In this document: positions 57,352-64,000 of the stretch, piece after piece
Layout: each line of letters opens with the position of its first letter
Numbering within the stretch: position 1 is the first letter of the stretch
DNA from: Gonatopus flavifemur
Lineage: Eukaryota; Arthropoda; Insecta; Hymenoptera; Dryinidae
Direction of reading: 5' to 3'
NCBI GenBank assembly: GCA_018340375.1
Contig: JAFFJZ010000012.1
Span: forward strand, 5,084,001 to 5,148,000
DNA length: 64,000 nucleotides
Translations under genes and position numbers: made by a program
The notes under the pieces: model-generated
Told to the model about the DNA's origin: nothing
Databases searched by the model: none
Seen by the model: the letters and a program-made list of their open reading frames with translations, nothing else

Positions 57352-58433
57352 GACTGACCGGAACAGTAGGATTCTGATCTTTGAAAGCAAAATATAATTT
57401 TGAAAGATTGCACAGAATCAATCTCTTTCGTACGTGCTCTCGTGATCCGCCTTCTTTTTCAACTGGAACAAAATCTTCCACGCCCGGCATTTTACGACTA
57501 TTTTTGTCATCATTATAGAAACTTATGATCTTATTTTTTATTTCAAAAGCTAAATCATGACCCTTTCTTGGAGATGGTGACGTTAAAATACCATTTTCTT
57601 TGACCAGTTCGATAGCTTTCCTAGCTTGGCGTTCAGAAGTCTCAAACTCGTCAGCAAGTCTCTTCCGACCCCAGGATTTTGGCGCGAGCGTAAGGAGTAA
57701 TACTTTTTCCGGAGCACTCGAGGAAGTTTTATATTTCTGCTCAATTTGATCAAGAACCTCCATATCCGATTTATCATCATCATGAAGTAATCAGTCTCAT
57801 GACTGGGTTGATGAAATCCTCTAACCCTGCCTATTATCCGCTGACCATTTAATTTCTGCATATATACGGCAACCCTTATCTTGCATAATTTGCTTCATAT
57901 AACTTAATCTAGGTCTACCGCTTCGAGTTTTACCATTCATTTCTCCTCCCAATATTGTTTTCAATGAGCTATCATGCCTTAACGTGTGTCATATCAGATT
58001 ACTTCTTCTTTTCACGATCTGTCTCAAAAGACTTCTCTTTTCATTTACCTTCTCAAGTACTTCTTCATTTCTCACTCTCTCTATCCACTTTACTCTAAGC
58101 ATCCTTCTATAACACCACATTTCAAACGCTTCCAGCCTTCGTTGGTCCGTTTTTCCAATTGTCCAAGTTTCGCAACCATATAATGCTGTGCTCCAAACGT
58201 AACTCTTCAAGAATTTCTTCCTTACTGCTAAGCTGATATTCTTCGAACACAGTAACTGTTTCTTTTGGTGGAAAGCCTGTTTTCCTTGTGCTATTCTTGC
58301 TCTTATATCTCTTTCGCTTTTACCGTTTTCTGTAATTATGCTCCCTAGATATTTCAATTCTTTGACTTGCTGAATTGTCTCTGCATCTATTTTGATTTTC
58401 GTTCTCCTCGGTGTTTTCGCTGATGCACAAATC

Positions 58434-58660
58434 GGTAAACACCCGTTGGTCCGAAAGCCCATTAATCCGAAGCACCGTTGGTCCGAATCATAAAATTCCG
58501 AATGAAAGTAATTCCGAAAACGTTTTGGTAAAATTTTATCTCATTCGCAAATGACTAGTAACGTTTAGTTATATTTTTGGGATTATTCTCATTCGGAATT
58601 TTATAATTCGGACGGACGGCGCTTTGGACTAACGGGCTTTCGGACCAACGGGTGTTTACC
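58434..58660. mobile_element. 227-bp MITE with 8-bp TSD in RTE copy 2
   Basis: Ends GGTAAACACCCGTTGGTCCG and its inverse run for about 70 bp with inner GGTCCGAAT and CATTCGGAATTTTAT words. CACAAATC is duplicated at 58426-58433 and 58661-58668; RTE copy 1 shows the unfilled site (ACAAATCATGAATTTTG). An 8-bp TSD suggests hAT or P-like mobilisation. Confidence 0.88.
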
Positions 58661-59653
58661 CACAAATCATGAATTTTGTTTTGTCCTGATTTATATTCAT
58701 ACAATAGTTTTCTAGTAATATTGTTTTCATCGTGTCGACAGTATTTTCTTACTCAGCACCACTCGTAGCTAATATAGCTATGTCATCCGCAAATCTCAGC
58801 ATGCTCACAATTTCACCTTGAATCTGTAATTTCAATTGCACTTGCTCCTTCACTTCGTTCATCGCTTCTTCTATATACAAATTGAAAATCAATAGCGATA
58901 GTGAGCATCCTTGTCTCACCCCTCTTCTAATTTGTGCTGCTCCTTTTTGACCCTCTATTTCTATTATTGCGGTTTGATTTTTATATAATTCATACATTAT
59001 TCTCCTCTCCTTGAAATTAATCCCTACCTCTTTCGAAATCGTGAACATTTTCTCCCAATCAACATTATCGAATGCTTTTTGTATATCTACAGAACCTATA
59101 TACACCAACTTTTTCAACTCTAGACTTTTCTCTACGACTGTTCTGAGTGCTAATATTGCTTCCCGCGTTCCCCTATTTTTCCTAAAACCAAACTGATCTT
59201 CGGCTAATCTACTCTCCATTTTATTATCTATTCTCCTGTATATAATTTTTGTCAGTATTTTCGAGGCATGTGAAGTTAAACTAATCGTTCTGTAGTTCTC
59301 GCATTTGTCTGCTCCTTGTTTTTTCGGAATGGTGACAATTTTATTCTTCTGGAAATCTTTCGGTACCTCTCCTCTTTCGTACATGTCTCTGAACAATTCG
59401 AACAGTGCGTCACGAGTTCTTTGACTGGAGGCTTTGATAAGGTCCGCACTTATGCCATCTATTCCTGGTGCCTTATCATTTTTCAATTCTTTTAAAGCCC
59501 TGTCGAATTCTGATCTCAAAATTGAATCTCCCAATTCTTCTTCGTCGACATCTTCCTCCTCTCTAAAAATCCTATATTATCGCTTTCTTTATAAAGATCT
59601 TCTAAATGATTAATCCATTGTGCTATGCTTTCCTTCGTTCTTATCAATTGTCT

Positions 59654-60765
59654 CCCTAGTGAAAAAATTTCACCGGAAAATTCCAGTACATGTACTGGAA
59701 GTCATTAACCTGTACATGTACCGGAAAATTTCAGCACATTTGTACTGCAAAAATTCAGTGCAAACGTTATGGAATTCCCGCATCAAAACTGGAAATTTTC
59801 TGAGCCTCGGTACTGGAATTTTTCAGTACACGAGCTGGACTTTTCCAGGACATGTACTGGAAAATTAATGCTGAAAATATCCATGAAAATTGAAAAAAAA
59901 TTGCTCACGCAAAGTGATTTTGCAGGGTCCTTGTGTTCCAAGATGATTGAGAAACTTTTGATCGTTCATTTGGATGGACAGAAACTCATGTCTACCTAAC
60001 AGGATTTGAACCCACACTTTTCTACCTGCCTACCAACTGAAACCTAAGACCTAACCGATGAGCTATAGCGCGACATGTTGGAAGGCCAGCTTGGGTTACT
60101 ACATATGCTTCATATCTAGAACACAAGAGGATAAGTCTTGGAAAAACCTCATATATCAATTTCATTGGCTACAATTACAATTATTATTCAAAATCTCAAT
60201 CAGGAAATTTTTAATATAAAGACTTGAAATTTTTCCTGCCAGAAATGACGAAGTCCAATAGAAGTGGAAAATTTCAGTGCAACAGTGATTACATTCCGTT
60301 GCATAGCAACTGGAAAATTCCATCACACGACCTGAAAATTGCAGTTCAAAACCTGTATAATTCAATTGCATAGTAACTGGAAAATTCCATCACAAAACCT
60401 GAGAATTGCAGTTAAAAACCTGTATAATTCCAGTATACCAACGATTAGGTTTTTTTTTCTAAATTCCAAATTTTTTCTCAAGTCCTTTTTGAGGGAATAT
60501 TTTTTTTTGGTGCACAAGAACTATAAAATTGTAGTACGAGCCGGTAAAATTTTCGCGAAATCATGGCAAAATTTCAGTACATCATCTCAAACTTGAAAAT
60601 TCCAGTACAATGACTGAATTTTCAGTTATGCTTGGTAAATTTTCAGTAACGTAACAACAAAATCTCTGTACATGTACTGGAATATCCATATTCCAGTACT
60701 AGCACTGGAAATTTCCAGTCCAGTTGCACAGTAAATTTCCAGTTTTTTTTTACAGTGTAGTGAGT
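59654..60765. mobile_element. 1.1-kb hairpin-array element, word CTGGAAA/TTTCCAG, in RTE copy 2
   Basis: Inserted between the linker and RT of RTE copy 2 (TCTCCCTAGTG / TAGTGAGTTTTTAA; up to TAGTG repeated). The right end reversed is CACTGTAAAAAAAAACTGG; the left reads TAGTGAAAAAATTTCACCGG. The interior has dozens of words such as TTCCAGTACATGTACTGGAA, CTGGAAATTTTC, TTTTCCAGGACATGTACTGG, GGAAAATTCCATCAC and GGAAATTTCCAGTCC in both orientations, including a perfect 20-bp palindrome at 59682-59701. Non-coding. Confidence 0.7.
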
Positions 60766-63187
60766 TTTTAATTTTACTGCTTCTAGATTTCATTTGTCCA
60801 GAAAATCTCTTAACAATCCTACATGCCTCATCTATTTTTCCTAAATGTAATTTTACTTCTATATCCTGACATTTTTCCTCTAACCATTGTTCTTTTGCTT
60901 TCCTTGGCTCTCTTAATATTCTATTCCTCAGTGCCTTGTATGTCTGCTGGTCATGTTCGCTACTCTTATTCTTGTATTTCCTCCTTTCATTAATCAAATC
61001 GAGAATTTCTTCTGTTATCCATGGTTTCTTAGGTTCTACTCCATCGTTCTTCAAAATTTCATCCGCACATTGTTCTATATTCTTCTTTATATTTGTCCAT
61101 CTACTCTCCATTTCCAAGTCTTTCTCTCATCGATCCTCCAATTTTTCGTCCCACATCACTTTGTATGCCTCTTGTGTTTGTTCTTGTTTGAGATTCTCCA
61201 AATTCCATCTTTTTCGCATTTTCCTTTTCTCCTTCAGAGCTTTGAATTTCAGAAAACATTTCATGAGCAACATATTGTGATCACTATATATATCCGCACC
61301 TGGATAAGTTTTACAGCTTTCCACTTGATTTCTAAATCTTTGTTTCACCAATATGTAATCAATTTGGTATCTTGCTGTATCTCCTGGCATTTCCCAAGTA
61401 TAGACCCTTCTTGGATGATTTTCAAATAATGTGTTGATAATAACCACTTTATGGCTTTCACAGAATTCGATTAAACGTTGTCCTCTTTCATTTCTTTTTC
61501 CTCACACAAAATCTCCTGTTATGTTGCCCTCTTTTCCTTGCCCTACTACCGCATTCCAGTCGCCTATAATTATCAAATTTTCTTCTCCCTTTACATATTT
61601 TATCACCTCTTCTATTTCATCGTACGTTTTTTCGATATCTCCCTCTGAGTACGCAGATGTGGGCATGTATACTCGAACTATAACAGTGTCTACCGGTTTG
61701 GTTCTAACTCTGACCATCATTACGCGTGTTGCAAATAATTTTCTATCCTATTCCCCACCCTTTTATGCATTGTAATCCCCACACCTGCTAGATCATTCTT
61801 TGATCCTGTATGAATGATTCTATAATCCCCACTCCAGAAATCCCCTTCTTGCGGCCATTTCATTTCGCTGATTCCCATTACATCGATAAGTAACCTATTC
61901 ATTTCTAATTTCCAATTTTCTAGCTTTCCTGTTTGTCTCAGTGATCTAACATTCCACGCGCCGACTCGAAGAATGTTCTCTTTCTTCCCTATCTTCTTTG
62001 GTTTTCTATCTTGTTTGATGAAGCTCTCTCGAGCAGCCTCCACCCGGAGATCCGAACGGGGGGCTATTTTACCTCCGGAATATTTTACTCGAGAAAACGC
62101 CATCATATTGTTATCGCTTTTTTCCAATAAATTGAACTTTCAAAATTCTAGGTTCGGGAAAAGATTTCATTTCCTCGGGAATATTGAAAGATGTCAAGGA
62201 AGGTAGTTTCCCTTTGCTTTCCCTCCGTTTTCGCCGATGTTCCTGGCGTTGGGATGATTGAGTTCCTCTTAGTTTGTACTCTTCCTTTCGAGTTTATTCC
62301 ACCCGAAAAAGAGACCCAAATCTGAGATACTTATCCTCCCCACCATGTAAAGGGAGCAGATACCACCAAGGATGGATAAAAAGGATATCAAGGACAGGTA
62401 TCAAGAATATCCCCCTGGAAGACCCGCAATCATCCCACGGGGAGGTAGCCGATTCATGTTCCTCAATATTACAATCTCTTGGTTTCTTCTCTAATGGCTG
62501 GTAATCATCGGCATTACCATGTTCATCAATACCATCATCATCGTCATCCTGAATTATGTGAAACATATCGTAGTAATCAATTGTCATTCATATAAATGTA
62601 TTGTTCATTTTCATTGATGTACGAATTGTCTTGTTAGCAATTGAAAATATGATATCAATACCTCGAGTGAAACATGGCCGAACGAATCATCTTGTGCATC
62701 AATTGGAGGCTTCTCTCCAGAACAAGCAGCTTTTTTCCTACATAACCCACGGACTTCTGCATCGGGGAGGATACTGGGGAACTTTTTTTGTAGATTCGGA
62801 GAAATAGTTCTCAAATCTCTTGATTTGAATTTGTAATGAATTTTATGCGAAGGGTTACAACAACGATTAACGAAACTTTGGGTTGCAGACATTCTTGAGA
62901 ATCAAGGAATGTTGTGTCAATAATGCTGTATTTCATCTATTAATTGAATTGCCTACAAACAAACACAATCAAACAGTTGGAAAAGAAAAAATTCATTCTC
63001 ATCACGAATTGCAAATCATATACAGAATTGAAACAATTTTACTTACAATTCAAGATCGTGTCATGCGATGTGATTTTTCATGTGACGTCAAGTTGTGTGA
63101 AGTCGGCGTATAAACAAGGGAAAACAAATGAACATCGTCGATATGTTTGATGTATCGGAGATGTTTACAGAATTCCAATTGTTCATC

Positions 63188-63335
63188 GAATTGAGAAAAA
63201 TCGATCACAAATTCAAATGAATAGATTTGAGAACTATTTTTCCGAGTCTACAACAAAAGTTCCCCAACATTCTTTTCGATGCAGAAGTGTGTGGGTTATG
63301 CAGGAAAGAAGCCAGTGTATTTTCTAGGGAGCAGA
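63188..63335 (+). pseudogene. inverted fragment of the DDE-like gene's first exon
   Basis: Plus-strand frame has HKFK, a stop, then IDLRTIFPSLQQKFPNILFDAEVC-like sequence and GLCRKEA, homologous to exon 1 at 62892-62662 but pointing the other way. It ends abruptly at the inner edge of the right inverted-repeat arm, before the splice donor. Probably the remains of a second copy of the same element. Confidence 0.6.
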
Positions 63336-64000
63336 ATTATTCCATATTTATTATATTATGTGTATTTATTCATTATTATGTTCCATAATTTCAAAAGCTG
63401 GAATTGATAAATTTTGATAGTATAATGTGCGGTAGCATTGTATGAAATCATTGGCATGATTGAAAAATCATATTTTATTGAAGAACAGTTCGTTCCACAT
63501 AAATTCCACGTCAACGGTATGACGAACCGTATCAGAATGTTCAGTAGCAAATAGAAATATGCAACACGCGCGCTGCAAACCATTGCGAATTAGTGATGCC
63601 GATTCTTAGCAGAATCGATTCTTTTTTATACAAAATGTATCAAATTTTTATCGATATTTTATACAAATCTATAAAAATTGAATACTTTTTCTATGAAAAA
63701 GAATCGATTCTGTTCAAAAATCGGCATCACTATTGCGAATGCTGGATAAAATTTTCTTCCCATAATTACTCCTACACGATTTGAGAGCTGAAGAATCCAG
63801 CTTTCAGATGAGCTGACTTGAAAGATTTTCAAAATTGTCAACATTGAAAAAAAAATGCAAAAATAACTTTAAACTCTCCAAATTTGTTGGAAAAAATTTT
63901 TTCTTACAAAAACAGATTACGCCATGGTAAAGAACAGAAAAGAAGCTACGAAAAACAATATTGGAAATAATTTTATAAAAAAATGTAATTTGAGAAATTA
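63332..64000 (-). repeat. right long inverted-repeat arm, running out of the window
   Basis: Inverse of 55315-55834. It carries one extra insertion (63591-63732). Its outer end is not in the window. Confidence 0.75.
63591..63732. mobile_element. 142-bp hAT-type MITE in the right arm
   Basis: Ends TAGTGATGCCGATTCTTAGC and its near-inverse; the centre is AT-rich. The perfect 8-bp repeat TTGCGAAT flanks it (63583-63590 and 63733-63740), and the left arm shows the empty site. The TAGTG start fits the hAT pattern. Confidence 0.88.

Larger units (their letters stand above)
57850..62127 (-). pseudogene. endonuclease-reverse transcriptase of RTE copy 2
   Basis: Minus-strand frame from ATG at 62127. 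The endonuclease shows LRVGAWNVRSLRQTG, VMGISEMKWPQ, NLIIIGDWNAVVGQG, ARYQIDYILV and IYSDHNMLLMK (the E, D and SDH catalytic motifs of APE-type nucleases). A linker follows (GVEPKKPWITEEILDLINER), then the RT after the inserted array: APGIDGISADLIK, ENYRTISLTSH, SVDIQKAFDNVDW, GVRQGCSLSLLIFNLYIEE, LRFADDIAILA, and the C-terminal LKYLGSIITENGKSERDI, LYGCETWTIG. Breaks: frameshift near 61722, TGA after GDFV (61502), a stop near 61127, the large insertion at 59654-60765, a stop near 58750 and the MITE at 58434-58660. Confidence 0.85.
57772..62448 (-). mobile_element. RTE-type retrotransposon copy 2, near full length
   Basis: It lies between 62449-62454 and 57766-57771, both reading CCGATT on the plus strand, a short TSD within exon 2 of the DDE-like gene. 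It ends in the same CATGA/ATG tail as the other copies. The total is 4.68 kb, of which about 1.1 kb (59654-60765) and 0.24 kb (58434-58668) are later insertions, leaving about 3.3 kb, the usual RTE length. This is the most complete RTE copy here. Confidence 0.85.
56038..62892 (-). pseudogene. unnamed DDE-like transposon gene, split by insertions
   Basis: Minus-strand pieces: exon 1 62892-62662 (RCCNPSHKIH, GLCRKKA, ending SLE before a GTATTG donor); exon 2 from 62548 (DDDDDGIDEHG) to 62449; then, after RTE copy 2, 57771-57352 (LLLTLAPKSWGRKRLADEFE, a helix-turn-helix-like ETSERQARKAIELVKENGIL, and PRKGHD); then, after a 287-bp MITE, 57064-56038 (LGPRNCVLAGASGTHTVCVC, SCDFAENYAFVAQNAAQGFHW, KDFGIGAEWHFHATAHGKGS, CGGIGG). 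Removing both insertions and one copy of each TSD leaves a continuous frame of roughly 590 residues in total. I have seen this motif set in unannotated insect and cnidarian proteins but know no name. The Asp of CDFAENY may be catalytic; LTAGASQ lacks an acidic residue where one might be expected. The long inverted repeats outside suggest it is the transposase of a TIR element. Confidence 0.65.

Overview
The window is an AT-rich stretch of animal nuclear DNA, almost certainly from an insect or another arthropod. The evidence is a spliced trypsin-type serine protease, a spliced BEN-domain gene, and a dense mix of mariner, hAT-like, piggyBac-like, CACTA-like, RTE, CR1/L2-like and Jockey-type transposable elements. 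I see no rRNA, tRNA, CRISPR array or bacterial operon. Nearly everything is mobile DNA in nested layers. Target-site duplications (TSDs) that I could read let many insertions be bounded to the base.

Layout. 0-1.5 kb: Tc1/mariner-superfamily transposase relic, split by a hairpin-array element, then a 5'-truncated RTE fragment with an 11-bp TSD. 1.9-5.5 kb: complete 3.6-kb transposon with ~210-bp terminal inverted repeats (TIRs), an 8-bp TSD and a transposase relic of a family I cannot name with certainty. 5.5-11.8 kb: palindromic and tandem short-word repeats, interrupted by a Jockey-type retroelement. 12.85-22.03 kb: RTE copy 1, split at a TTAA by a 7.35-kb insertion with piggyBac-like ends that itself contains a nearly intact CR1/L2-like element. 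23.0-23.5 kb: solo LTR. 24.3-26.1 kb: serine protease gene whose stop codon lies inside the TIR of an inserted element. 26.4-32.6 kb: hairpin arrays, a ~200-bp satellite, an orphan exon and small MITEs. 32.8-37.6 kb: decayed CACTA-type transposase gene. 41.1-42.4 kb: full-length mariner with an open reading frame and perfect TA TSD. 42.9-47.2 kb: BEN-domain gene on the + strand with MITE-filled introns. 48.9-53.3 kb: a TTAA-flanked DDE transposon and a 1.65-kb TTAA-flanked giant palindrome that share one TTAA. 55.3-64.0 kb: long inverted repeats around a gene of an unnamed DDE-like family, into which RTE copy 2 and a hAT-type MITE have inserted; RTE copy 2 carries two further insertions.

Most unusual pattern. 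At least ten separate TIR-bounded elements are filled with mini-palindromes or repeats of one short word, and the word differs from element to element (CACAGT, TTTGCTG/CAGCAAA, CTGGAAA/TTTCCAG, ACGT, CATATATG, GCATGGGTC, ATCCGGGT, AAGCG, ATTGGTGG, CAATATA). Unrelated words sit inside a few shared terminus types (CACGGAGAAAA, CACTGnnAAAA, CCCTGkyGrAAAA). Standard MITE biology does not explain this, and it is the main candidate for an undescribed class of element or amplification process.

Limits: all family assignments come from reading motifs by eye. No database search, alignment program or folding program was run. Exon boundaries are inferred from GT/AG sites and reading phase only.
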